Positions 22,749 to 33,865 of a stretch of 64,000 nt of DNA are shown here, piece after piece. Origin of the DNA: Cyclina sinensis (taxonomy: Eukaryota; Mollusca; Bivalvia; Venerida; Veneridae); NCBI GenBank assembly GCA_012932295.1, contig JAAONU010000001.1, forward strand, positions 20,460,120 to 20,524,119. Reading direction: 5' to 3'. Both the position numbers and the translations under genes were made by a program. Numbering within the stretch: position 1 is the stretch's first letter; every line of letters starts with the position of its first letter. The notes under the pieces are model-generated. The model was not told the DNA's origin and did no database searches. It saw nothing but the letters and a program-made list of their open reading frames with translations.

Positions 22749-23239
22749 AACATCTGCTGCTGTGCTTGCTGGTTAACATCTGCTGCTGTGCTTGCTGTTA
22801 ACATCTACTGCTGTGCTTGCTGTTTACATCTGCTGCTGTGCTTGCTAGCTAACATCTGCTGCTGTGCTTGCTGGTTAACATCTGCTGCTGTGCTTGCTGT
22901 TTACATCTACTGCTGTGCTTGCTGGCTAACATCTGCTGCTGTGCTTGCTGGTTAACATCTGGTGCTATGCTTGCTGGTTAACATCTGCTGCTGTGCTTGC
23001 TGGTAAACATCTGGTGCTGTGCTTGCTGATAAACATCTGCTTCTGTGCTTGCTGTTAACATCTGCTGCTGTGCTTGCTGGTTAACATCTGCTGCTGTGGT
23101 TGCTGGTTTACATCTGCTGCTGTGCCTGCTGGTTAACATCTGCTGCTGTGCTTGCTGGCTAACATCTGCTGCTGTGCTTGCTGGTTAACATCTGGTGCTG
23201 TGCTTGCTAGTAAACATCTTCTGCTGTGCTTGCTGTTTA
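22749..23239 (+). repeat. 25/26-bp minisatellite, about 19 copies
   Basis: The unit is aacatctgctgctgtgcttg plus ctggtt or ctgtt, so the length alternates between 26 and 25 bp. Variants include aacatctggtgctgtg, aacatctactgctg and ctggctaac. One frame reads C/A/L-rich protein (22650-22955) purely because of the repeat; it has no start context or domain that would support a gene. Confidence 0.95.
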
Positions 23240-24594
23240 TATGTGCTCCACACAACTAATATTCTCACTTAGTTAGTTGTTGCCGTTATTTAAAAAGAAA
23301 TGGAATGCATCAGGGGACAAATTTTACTTAATTTTAACTTACGCGTGTTGAAGAACCAACACTCAAAACCACTAAGCCAGAAATGATTTCCTGACGTAAA
23401 TGTCAGAGGTCTGTTTATAGATTGTAGGCATAAATTGTTCTATTATATAGTCCTTCAAGCCGTAGAATAAGACTGTAAAAAGATTTATTGGCTTGGCTTC
23501 AAACTTAATGGAAACACCTTAGACGATATTGCCATCTACAGGAAAGAAACCTTTTCAGGCTTTTGGTATTCTCTTTTTCAGACATTGTTCATTATTTATA
23601 GTGTATCACACAAGACAGTCATAAGAATTCCAAGACAATTAAATGTTAGTTGATTATTCACAACGCTTTATTCCTTAACTTGATGAAATGTTTTCATTCG
23701 ATTCGAGAACATTAGTCTAACGGTTTCACATTTGAAGATTTGAAGTAAGTCTGCAGCACTAGAAACATCATTAGATTCAATATGGAGTGTATAGGGTATA
23801 TGAGGGTATAGACAAAAACGAATTCAAGGTTCCATTCTATCAGCCAAGTTGCACAAGAGTGCTTGTTGCGTCAACTTTCAAATGATACACTTGCAATAAA
23901 ACTGAGCAAGGTCTAGTGAAAGATTATCTGGAGAGGTGAGTACTCTCAATAAAGGCAATTGCCCATACTACACCATTCTAATTTTCCGGGAACCGGCTTT
24001 TCAATCAAGGTAGCACATACTTAAAGTGTATGGAAAAAAGATATTGTTTTAAAAGAACACCCCCTTATCATTATTTCAACACAAACACATTTATTAACAA
24101 TATATTGGCTACATCCCCTCATATTTGTTGTACAAAGTTAAAACTGAAAACATATGAGCTAGATGCTTGAGTTACACAATCTACAGGCATTCTACAAATC
24201 TCATGTAATTGATTGCAGTGTACCTAGTATTGAGTTCACACCAGGTTTTACCGAATGAGTACCTGAAGAAGTGTCTGTGCTTACAAACGAAGAAAACTCC
24301 CCGTATAACACCGATTTGGCTGTAAACTAGTCTTCAATATTTTGTAAACTCGTAAACTCGATAGCACCATAATCGATCTGTCAATGCATAACCAATAGAG
24401 AGCCAACAGATACGGAAGGTAATCAGTTAACCCCTCCCAGTTTGCCTCCCTTCCATAGGATTATTTTATTTCTTATCTTACAATATCGCGCCACCCCTAC
24501 CCTCACACACACATATGATACAGACCTTTTATGAGGAAACAATACTTCTCTGAAACTGCAGCCCCTACGTCCATATATTCAGTTTGTAGCAATG
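23240..24594. other. No gene seen
   Basis: Moderately AT-rich unique-looking sequence. A short CACA microsatellite-like stretch occurs near 24510. No supported exon, RNA or transposon end was found. Confidence 0.45.
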
Positions 24595-25820
24595 GCGTAT
24601 ATAGTTCTACGAAGATTGTTCAAATTATGTTTCTGGGGGTCATTCTCAAGTAATTGTTTTTTTTACATAAACATTTCTAGGGAAAATTTAAAGTTCTGCT
24701 TTGAAACTTGAGGGCTTGGAGGTTATATATTTGATATATATCATTGTTTACTACACCTCTATCGAGATTATTCAAACGATTACTCTAGGGTCAAAACTGT
24801 CTCTATCCCAGTGGTCATTGTGTTTTCAAATACTTCCGTAGAAAAAATTCAAATATCTTCTAGCCAGAAACCTAAAGGCATACACTTTAGATAAATAGTG
24901 TGTGGCATTTGATTGTGGTCCACACAAAATTTGTTTAAAAAATGACAAAGTGTTCCCACCCTTGTGATCACTAATTTTACTTATGTAGGAACATTTTTTT
25001 ATAAAGCCGTAAGACCTACAGTCAAGATATTTAGTAAGTAGCATTTTCTAATGGTTCTATACTTCGCCCTGGGGATCAGTAGTTTACGTTATATAGGATT
25101 TGTTCATGTCTTCTCACCAAGAGCTTAGATATTCGAAATGTTTAGTGGTTCTTCAACTAACTTATTCAAATCATTGCCGTTGGTCAAAAGCGACCCAGGC
25201 CTGTGGATCAGTGATTTCACTAATAAAGGATTTTTCAAATCGTTTCTTAAACTGCAAAACCCAAAGCTTGGATAATCGGTCTGCGTAGAATTGTTAAGTG
25301 GTTCTGTACCAATTTGTTCAAGCCATGGCCAAAGGGTCAAATGTTACCCCGTCTTTTGGATTTGCAGTTAACCTGAACTATTTCTTATTCCTGTCTCAAA
25401 CAGTTAGTCCGAGAATTTAGGTATTTTGTTATAAGCAGTGTCTAGTTGTCCTGTACCAATATATTTTTTTCAAATTATGGTCCCAGTGACAGAAGTAACC
25501 CACACTTAGGGTGAATACTTGAACTTATTTTGGATTTTAAAAAATATCTTATATGTCTTCAGGCTCTGAACTTAGATATTTTGTATATAGCATTGTCTAC
25601 TGGTACCAAAGATGTCCATGACAAAGTGACATGTCTAAGGTGACCCTTATTAAACTAATAAAGGATGTTTAATAGTATTTCCTAAAACCCTATGGCCCAG
25701 AACCTAGATATTATGTTTGTATGATTGTGTAGTTCTGTACCGAAGTTGTTCAAACCATTGCACTGGGGTCAAACGTTACTCCGCCCACCCAGGGAGACAC
25801 TAATTCTTGTGACTTAGATT
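24595..25820 (+). repeat. Strongly decayed bivalve repeat (same family as 22000-22682)
   Basis: The recurrent words 'gttcaaattatg', 'gggtcaaa', 'agcttagatattttg', 'tggttctgtacc' and 'cccagggagacac' appear at roughly 150-190 bp spacing but with heavy substitution. No coding sequence. The open frames at 24826-25044 and 25125-25340 (minus) and 25100-25288 (plus) are within the repeat. Confidence 0.6.
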
Positions 25821-25956
25821 GAAATAAAAAAGTCGGTTTTATAATTTCAGAAGAAACCTTCATGTCCCCACGCTCAGTATTGCCATTAACCTTCTAGTGA
25901 CCTTTACCACCTTTACTGTTTTTGTAGCTAAAACGTCGAAATTTGAACTAAATATA

Positions 25957-26135
25957 TAATATTAGGTTATTATACATTTAACTGTACAATACGGGAATAT
26001 ATTTGGACGAGAACACAGCTTGAAAAGTCATATTGGACGAGCCGATAGGCGAGTCCAATATGACTTTTCCAGCTGTGTACGAGTTCAAATATATTCCGTA
26101 TTGTACAGTTAAATGTATAATAATCTTTTTATTAT
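25957..26135. mobile_element. Near-perfect palindromic (hairpin) element, centre GAGCCGATAGGCGA
   Basis: Arms of about 82 bp (25957-26038 and 26053-26135) are inverted copies, with a few mismatches and one 1-base length difference, around the loop gagccgataggcga. Arm landmarks are ttatacatttaactgtac, aatacgggaatatat, acacagct and aaaagtcatattggac. It carries no coding sequence and would extrude or fold as a cruciform. A related shorter hairpin lies 300 bp downstream. The hairpin-with-compact-centre design recurs at 60755-60943 and 61324-61523, although the sequences differ. Confidence 0.85.
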
Positions 26136-26429
26136 ATATCTTTCGTTTAATTTGAAATATACATCATCATCATTTCGTTTTCAACCAACATCTGATTTCG
26201 TTTTGTTTACAGTGTTTTTCGCCTTTTGTCCGTCGATAAAATCAGAAATTTCTTCATCTGTCAACATTTTGACTTCTGTCAAAACAAAACAACGCTTCCT
26301 GGTCAGCTAGACGCTTTACAAGCAGTTTTAAACATATACTAACAAGCGTCTTTATACACGAATGGTTCCCGGTCTTTCATTCGTTAGAGATTTAAATCGG
26401 AAACCAGACTAGCATCGTTTAGTGCACAT

Positions 26430-26506
26430 GTACCCAACCGTCCAATATGAAATTAATATATATTTTTTGGATCCAATACGGGAATATATTGGACGGTCAC
26501 GTGGTA
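26430..26506. repeat. Small hairpin related to 25957-26135
   Basis: accgtccaatat (26437-26448) and atattggacggt (26486-26497) are perfect 12-bp inverted arms. Inside is 'ccaatacgggaatatatt', which is also found in the arm of the larger palindrome. This suggests a deletion derivative or sister end of the same element. Confidence 0.7.
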
Positions 26507-27469
26507 CAAATGCAGATTGTCGATTGGTTACATTTATTAGATATATAATAATTGTATATATTTGCGTGTAGATTTCACCTTGACCATCTGACGTTCTTTT
26601 TATTTCGAAGATATGTCTAATATTGATATTTGTCAACAAAAGGTCAGTTACTGAAATTATAAAAGATGTAATAATCTTTAATTTTTGTTTCTTTACATTA
26701 CACAAAAATGCATCAAAAGCTGCAGTAGATAAATTGTTTGCGATAAAAATTTATACAAATTATATCTTATGATATCGTTAACCTAAAATATTCAACACAT
26801 AATAACATATTATCATAACAAGAAAACAGCCGATAGACAAAGTGCTCGCAAATTCGTTTTCTTTTTTCTTTTGGAATAGAGCACAGTTTACCGAATGTCG
26901 TAATGATTACAAGTTTAAATGCCTGCAAACTCTAGCAGACGACAATTACCGGAAACATTCCTCTACCGACAATTAAAAGAATCGATCGTGAAATTCTAAC
27001 CAAAGACAAATTTAGAGCGAGCATCAAGTTCTGTGACGTACTACTATTCATTTGACACTTACGACAGTTTGCTTTAGAAGTATATAAAGTATTTCAAGAG
27101 ACATCTTATGTAGCTTTTTTGTTCAAAGGGTAGAAAAAAAAATTATTGCGTTAATTTTATTTATTGAGATCTCTTAACTGACTTTCGAGAAATGATCTTA
27201 GGCCCTTACAGTTAACGAGTAGAGAGTAATGGTAAAAACTCAAGTTCAAACAAATTCTACAAAAATTTCTCAAAACTCTAACACTCAAAAGTCATTTTAC
27301 AATAACTACATTGTGGTTGATTTTCTACGTTTGCAAGCCCTCATTCCTGCGGGTTATCTATCGGTAAAGCCTGACCGATTTAAAGCAAGCGGAATCATAG
27401 AAAATATGTTCCCACAAGTTATCATACTTACTAAATGATGGATAGAATGAAGCCATTACTTCAGTTTCA
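26507..27469. other. No gene seen
   Basis: AT-rich sequence. Open frames at 26409-26705 (minus) and 27229-27438 (plus) have no recognisable domain and no splice or start context that would argue for a gene. Confidence 0.4.
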
Positions 27470-27890
27470 GCTTACCCAAGGACACCGGGCGACCACTGTA
27501 GTCTTTATTAGATCCATCCCAGGGGCCACATTTTTTGCAAAGAAGTTTATATAAAAATCTTTTTGTCTCTCCTTGTCAGAAACAGCAAGGCCTAGAGATC
27601 AGGGGTGTTCCATGAAGCATTGCCCACAATCTACCATGATTGTTAAACCTTTGCCTCTTATTCTACCAAGATTGTTAAAACTTTGCCTCTGGTTTATATA
27701 AAGACCCCAGCCCGAGAGTCAGTTTTTACACATACATTTAAAGACATACTCTGTGATATTTCTTATAAGAAACCTTCGAAATTCCATTTAACATACAACA
27801 AATATCAAACTATTTCTTCTAATATGTGTAAGAGATTGTAGCTGTTATTCTCAGGTTAGCGATTTAGAGCCAACTTAGCCCTCTTGTTTA
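27470..27890 (+). repeat. Fragment of dispersed bivalve repeat
   Basis: Words such as 'cttgtcagaaacagcaaggc', 'cctagagatc' and 'ctaccaagattgttaaa' (with a short local duplication at 27633 and 27661), and the terminal 'ggttagcgatttagagccaa' followed by 'cttagccctcttgttta', match the family at 10205-11040 and 22000-22682. Confidence 0.65.
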
Positions 27891-29160
27891 TTCTTGGATT
27901 CTAATTTGTGTTTATCAATACTCAAGCGCCAAAAATTGTTCAATATCTGCAAATGTCGAGCCTTGAAATTCAAGTACTAAAATTGATCCGTTTTTAAATA
28001 CAATATATGTGTGAATGTATTGAAAGACTTTTTTTATAGAGTTGTATTGTTTTCTCATTGTACATAGTCAGTGTTCAGCAGAAACAACTGATCCAAGTGA
28101 CCTTTTTTCTTATTCAGACAAAAGAACAATTATGAAACTGGGTCGAATAACTTCAAAAAGACATTACGGTTTTTAAATGTCAGTAATGGCTTTAGCAACC
28201 ACCACTACATTACCTTTCCAAGAAGAACGGGATATCAAAAAAAAGGAAAAATATTTTTCCCTTAACAATATCTTTTAACAGAAAATTATTTACAATTCTT
28301 TGTATTTGACGTTATTTAGTATAAAATAAAGATATACGACTTGAAAAAAAGAGAAAACTCAAAGTGCAAACAAGGTTTCATTCTGTATAAAAACAATTTT
28401 TATAAATAAGATTTGAAAGTCACTCAAGCCAAATAAAATCCATTAGTTCACTAGGAGGAAGTTTATAGTAATGGTTCTTCCATCATTGTCCACTTTCTTG
28501 TCTGCTCCATATCCCCTGACAGTTAACATTGTATAATGCCTACCTATTTGCTCGCCTGTTCTCTATAACTCGCCGATACATGAACTGATTTTCCTATAAC
28601 CTGGCAAACTTTTGTCTAATATCGAAGCATTTCATCGGAAGCCATCTTTCTGTCAGTGCGTCTCTCTGCTCGTCTGAACCACCCACTAACCAGTACTGAA
28701 CACTTCTTATCTGTATGTTTATGTAAGCTCTGTAACGCAAATTTTTGTCACCAGATTTAGAGTTTAAATGTTAAATTTTCCGCGCGTCTTTCTGTCCGTC
28801 TATCTATCTCCAAATGGTAAAAATATACTGCGTTCCTCTGTGTTCGAAACTGCTTTTCCCTTTAGTTACTATTGGCAGGATTTTATAAAAAAAAATTAAC
28901 GACTTGCAATAAATGTTATTCAAATAGAAGCAAAGACTGGCAGACCTTCAACTTGTCTGTCACTATCGCATAATTGACAGGAACACATGTTCCTTTCATG
29001 CATGCACTTGAGATTTAATGCACAAAGTTTGTGAATAATACCAATATACAGGTGTACGTCTATGCTTGTGAAACTTAGCTTCTGGTTAGAATGGACATAT
29101 CAGTGGAGATGCTTTACTTATTATTACATGCAAGGCATTCTCGTTGTTTGCACAGATATG
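27891..29160. other. No gene seen
   Basis: AT-rich DNA, unremarkable. It lies just upstream of copy 1 of the segmental duplication and has no visible counterpart near copy 2. Confidence 0.45.
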
Positions 29161-29164
29161 TTTT

Positions 29165-29255
29165 GTTGCGATGGCCGACTGGTCTAAGGCGTTCTAACTT
29201 TGCATTGCTAGGAGGTTGGTGCCATTCGGTGCAGGTTCAAATACCATTGGTATAG
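29165..29255 (+). repeat. tRNA-derived (Leu/Ser-like) pseudo-tRNA or SINE head
   Basis: It reads gttgcgatggccgactggtc followed by taaggcgttctaac, a type-II-like A-box context. A longer-than-usual variable region and gcaggttcaaataccat (B-box-like GGTTCAAATAC) follow. The acceptor arm is not cleanly paired, and the sequence runs on into non-tRNA DNA. A SINE head or tRNA pseudogene is more likely than a working tRNA. Confidence 0.5.
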
Positions 29256-29642
29256 AGGATAATCAAGTTTTTTTTCTATAAATACGGGATTTATTTTCAT
29301 CGAGTGGTATGAAAATAGATCTTTCATGAGTGGAGATGTACCGATCATCCTTTTTTAAAATACTTCTTGTTTGAAAACTTCTTGAACTCTCATATGAAGT
29401 TTTTGGCCATAGAAGGACATGACTTCCGCTTTAGATTTCTTTTTGAAATGCTTTTTCGAATCATATTGCCATCAGCGAAGGAATTTTTTTGGGGGAAATG
29501 TGTTGACACCTCGAGCACCGCTTGAAGACAGTTATCTGGTAAAGAACAAGGCAATGCTACATAAAATTATCTAAGACGTGACACTTAAGAAAATAAAATT
29601 TGAAAAACCTATTTCATTTCGCCACTTGATCCCTCATGTGCA

Positions 29643-29840
29643 ATGGACGGAAATGATCTTAACAACTTTGAATGGAATCGGTGTGAGGAGACTTCTAGTA
29701 AAATGTCAACAAAATCGGTCAGGAGGCTTTTGAGTAGATGTGATTTGAAGCAAATTGTGGATGAACGACGAATGGAACGCCGTCTCAGTGGTTATCTTGA
29801 GCTCGGTGCTATAAAGCGAGAAAATTTCAGTGTTATATGA
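29643..29840 (+). CDS. Open frame of unknown product, 65 aa (doubtful)
   Basis: Starts MDGNDLNNFEWNRCEE, continues with an R/K/L-rich middle (SVRRLLSRCDLKQIVDERRM) and ends ENFSVI. I do not recognise it. The corresponding sequence in duplication copy 2 (44035 onward) keeps the ATG region (gtgcaATGGACGGAAA) but acquires a stop almost at once and has several indels, so the frame is not conserved. It could be a decayed first exon or chance. Confidence 0.2.
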   Translation: MDGNDLNNFEWNRCEETSSKMSTKSVRRLLSRCDLKQIVDERRMERRLSGYLELGAIKRENFSVI

Positions 29841-30229
29841 AACTTTAGATTAACAATGAAATGCAAGAAATTATTATTCCATCACTTGTTTCTAGCATCT
29901 GTAACATTTATTCGGTTATTTGCGTGATTAAAGAGAGTAAAAAATGAAATCACATGAAACTACAAAGAATCTCTCTTAAAGTTGTACACTTAATTCAAAT
30001 GATACACACATTTTTCAGTACGATCCTAAATCAAATGTATAAACGCAATATTAAAATTCACCCCAATCTAAAACTGATGGGGTTAAAATTTTCCCCTCCC
30101 CCCGCAAAAAAAAAATGTTATGAAGCTTAGTTCTTAAACAACGTATATTTGTAACATGGAACTTTTGCAATTTTTTTCAAGTAACGTTTAAAAAACAAGC
30201 GAGACGAATTAAGAAGGGGCCATGAAACC

Positions 30230-30500
30230 CTTTTTTTAAATCAAGCTTGATTTACATTTTTTTATTCTGATTGCTTTCACACAAGGATTAAGAAATGGTG
30301 CAAAAATTCGAAACATGGCATGAAATTTTGTAAATGCTGTTGACGGCTGTCTTTGTAAATGAAGTCACGATGCCAGACCTTACGAATGGAGTCTTTATCT
30401 GTTTTCATGCAGTCCAATGGGAAATCAAAACCTTATTTCCTTGATTTGATTTCGGAAGAATTGAAAATGTTTGTTAGACGTAACACTTTCGTTGAATTAT
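30230..30500 (-). pseudogene. Unrecognised protein fragment, copy 1 (broken)
   Basis: Read on the minus strand, this matches the frame at 44594-44869. Segments GFDFPLDCMKTDKDSIRK, VWHRDFIYKDSRQQ and HLQNF align with GFDFPLDYMKTDKDSIRK, VWHRVFIYKDSRKQ and RLQNL in copy 2. In this copy the codon before GFDFPLD is a stop (TAA, bases 30433-30435 on the minus strand) where copy 2 has tyrosine, and more stops follow after about 60 codons. Conserved amino acids with silent changes suggest a once-real coding exon. The family is not recognised. Confidence 0.45.
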
Positions 30501-30640
30501 TTTAAAGAAATGTCAGCAGTGTTATTTCAATTCAAAATTCAAAATTAATCCGAAAAGCAACTTCAGCTTCACAGAAAAAAAAAAAGAAAAAAAAAGAAGA
30601 AAAAAAAAGATTTGAATTTAGTTAACTTTATTTATTTTTA

Positions 30641-31102
30641 TCAGTTAGAATCTGTGATAAACTCTTCGGGAAAGAAATCGATAGATTCACTATTTTCCGA
30701 TAAAAATTCGTTTAAAGTTTCCCTTTCTATCAAAGCAGTGAGGCCGATAAAATTCCACATTCTTTTGCAGAACTGGTAATGGTTTTGGTCATTCAAGAGA
30801 GAGAGAGAGAGAGAGAGAGACCATAAAAAGACATGTCTCTTCTGAAAGGTCCTATAACAGTTAATTAAAAATGTGATACAAATATTGGAACAGCGTCGTA
30901 ACACTGTAAATGTATGTTTCGTACAAGTTGACTTCTGTTGCAGTATTTTCAAACAAAAGAGCCTATCAACGCTGATAGTACCTAAAATGACATAAAAGGC
31001 ATTTCTTATAACCTTGACTTTAAATCGGTCTTTCAGTTCAATACAACTTCTCATTCTAAAGCAGTTCATCAGATAATATTTGACATATTGATAATTTTTC
31101 AT
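30641..31102 (-). CDS. Hypothetical open frame, 153 aa, unknown product
   Basis: One of the longest open frames in the window. It begins MKNYQYVKYYLMNCFRMRSC and ends with an acidic tail, LNEFLSENSESIDFFPEEF then ITDSN. A GA microsatellite in the DNA encodes an internal SLSLSLSLL run, which is unusual for a conserved domain. In duplication copy 2 (about 45030-45170, minus) the C-terminal part still shows QF.K, ALI and FITDS in the same relative order but with stops. It lies just upstream, on the same strand, of the fragment at 30230-30500, so both could be exons of one dead gene. The function is unknown. Confidence 0.3.
   Translation of the reverse strand: MKNYQYVKYYLMNCFRMRSCIELKDRFKVKVIRNAFYVILGTISVDRLFCLKILQQKSTCTKHTFTVLRRCSNICITFLINCYRTFQKRHVFLWSLSLSLSLLNDQNHYQFCKRMWNFIGLTALIERETLNEFLSENSESIDFFPEEFITDSN
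30796..30820. repeat. (GA)n microsatellite
   Basis: A run of about 12 GA/AG dinucleotides, absent from the matching place in duplication copy 2. Confidence 0.9.
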
Positions 31103-31523
31103 TTTTCTTGTATGGTTGCTTAATTTGTATTAGCGGAAAAAAGGTCTAATTGCCTCGCGTGTGTGTTTCAGATAAGCAACATGACCTTTAAATGTTAAAC
31201 AATCTATCTCCAATGCGACTGGTTTGTTTTAGTCTAAACCTATTATATAATTTACATGTAAAATCTCGGCTTCTTACATAATCAGTCGCAATAAAATTGG
31301 AACGTTTCTAAATTTAAGACATAAAGACTAGTTAAACAGACGAGGGATAAACATGCAGACGAAAGAAAATCTCAGGAAAACTACTGTACTCAGCGGATTA
31401 ATGTCGGAGTAGATTTCGCTTCACGAAGAACGTTTAATTAGCCACATTTTATGTGTGTCTGGGACTACACATAAATTTTCAATAATGCCACGTGGTTTTG
31501 AGAGTTTCATACACTAGTTCCTG

Positions 31524-31566
31524 TGAGGGGGTGGGGGCGAGGGGGGGGGGGGGTAGGGGTGCGGGG
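31524..31566 (+). other. G-rich tract, G-quadruplex candidate
   Basis: Contains G runs of 5, 5, 13, 4 and 4 separated by one to three bases (gtg, cga, ta, tgc), within otherwise AT-rich DNA. Four or more G runs with short loops fit the sequence rule for an intramolecular quadruplex. No role is known. It lies in the part of copy 1 that has no counterpart in copy 2. Confidence 0.6.
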
Positions 31567-33358
31567 ACACAATTCTATTTCCTCAAGCTTAAATATACCT
31601 TTTTTGAATCAATCAAGGGTAATAACTATGAAAGTTCCAGGCACTGAGGAGCGCGAAACTCCAGGTGTACAACTTGAGATTTTGCAATGAATCATACACT
31701 TTCTTAACAGTAAGAACCGAAGTGAAACTTGTTTTCGCTTGGCTACATTCTTGCTGATGAAATTACAACGAAGCAACAGAACTTACTATTAAGTTGATGA
31801 ATTACAGTATTTGAAAACGCTACTTGTCAATTCTAGTGATACTTGAAAAGACGAGAACACAGACACTGATGATGGTCCTTATTTGAATTTAGACAGAACG
31901 AATAGAGATTCCCTCACAAGTCGTGGAAATGATTACTTTATTTGAATCAAACGATACGAACTCACGATGAATAATATCAATCTATTCAAACTTCATTTGA
32001 CTATGATTTACACTGAGATTATTGTGTGGATATTGCTTTATTTCAACTTGAAAATAACAAGTGACCATATAATATATGTGCCACTTTTGTTAAAAGAATA
32101 TTTTATACTGACGTTCCACTCATGTACTTGACAACACTATACCAGAAATAATATCACAATTTGTAAAAGAAAATTACACTTGAAATTTGAATGAATTCAT
32201 TTGCGTCATGTCTTGTCATGCCAGAAGAATGAAATTAAGAATGATGCGTGCGTTGCATGGAAATTCGAGATTTATGACACACTTTTACAAGGTTACAAGT
32301 GAAATGGTTGACGCAATTTTCCCAGTCAAATATACGAACATAGAAGATAGAAGAAATATGATAGACACACGGCGTGTTGTCTAAAAGTGCTTTAAAAGGT
32401 AAGAGACAATAAATATTTTGCCGAGTCTTACTCAATGATCGCCGCTTGAATTGTGGTACAGTTTAAAAGTAGTTTTATAAACAGAAGCTAGATAACATAA
32501 ATTTTACTGTGAAAACTTAATAGTTTTCTTTTTTTCTATTTGTTTTCATCTGTTGCAGGGAAAATCAATCAATTAAAGAAGTTAATATATAGAGACAGTA
32601 TTACTTATCAAAGTTTTACTTTCAGAGTATAACATTAAATCCTTCTCAGACATTTGAAAAAAAAGAAAAACAAACAATATGCAAACAAACAAAACCATAC
32701 AAGATAGTTAGCTAAACAAGATAATATTTTTTAAAGAATTAGCACGTTTTTTTTTTTAAATCCTAAGTTGAAAAATACAGATAATACAAATACCGTGTGT
32801 AAATTGTTGTTTATCTCTGTGATATGAGGGTAAACTCTTATATCTGTGTCTATATTGCACATTGCAGGTCACTTAACTTAGCCGTCTGATATCGAATTAC
32901 CGCGAGGTGTTGTATTACCTTATTTATTTCGAATAGATAAAAGTATGTATATCATATTGTATAATAGGTTCTTAAAGATGGAAGTATTTTACATATCAAA
33001 ACTATGGTTTCCAATAGTTTTTGTAAGAATTTAAATAAATAAACTGATGGTATATTGTGATTTTTGTTCCTAGAAAAAAATTAAAATGAAAAAATTCAAA
33101 ACATAAACTTGTTGTCTACTTAGAAATATGAACCAACTTAGATATATCTTTAAAGTCTCATCAAAAGTGTGTCCTATTTTTGCATTTTTAATACAAAATT
33201 TAATATTTATTAAATAATAATTTTCGGTTTGCATTGACAAATTTCTTGATTTCTTCTAAAAAATCAAATCAAATCGTCACTGCGTGTAAAAAAAGCTGTA
33301 ATATTTTCTTTAACCAAAGAACTGTTTTATACATATGCTTGCATTTTATAGACAGTCA

Positions 33359-33865
33359 TTCCTCGATGGCTCGAAGTCGTCGCAACCGTGCCCTTAACTT
33401 TGAGTATCTTAGAATTCGAGCCATACGAAAGATTCTTCATGTTGTTAAAGAAGACGTCGGTTTGAGACCAATTTTCTCAGTATCTTTAAAACTGTGTTAT
33501 TAGTGCAATCAATAACAACTCGAATATTATCCTATAAGTAGTGAAATAGCAAACTGTCAAGTCAGTGTATCATTTAAACAATCAACAGATATCAGTTATC
33601 AATTATCAGGCCACGAACGCTTTGTCAAAGTTATGACAACCAGCCGTGCAATTTCACACCTAAATTGAACTTTGACCAGTACAAACATTAAGAACTGTTA
33701 ACCTTACAAACAACTCGAATTACGAAGAAATTCGAGTGTCAAAAAATTGGATCATGTGTATAATTTTAATACAAACATATAAAGTGTGGGTGGGGTGGTG
33801 ATAGGACAGCCTCAACTTCGAGCGATCGGTGAGTTCGAGTGAAGCGAGATCGAGCCATCGAGGAA
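33359..33865. mobile_element. Putative MITE with 16-bp TIR TTCCTCGATGGCTCGA
   Basis: The 16-bp ends TTCCTCGATGGCTCGA (33359-33374) and its reverse complement (33850-33865) bound a 507-bp segment. Its right part repeats cgag-containing words (cttcgagcgatcggtgagtt, gtgaagcgagatcgag). No target duplication is evident. The insertion breaks alignment between duplication copies: sequence before it matches 45968-46060 and sequence after it matches about 47330 onward. The open frame at 33234-33503 crosses the left end and is not a gene. Confidence 0.5.

Noticed and set aside
22650..22955. Cysteine-rich 101-aa protein
   Set aside because: The cysteine/alanine/leucine pattern is produced by the 25/26-bp minisatellite.
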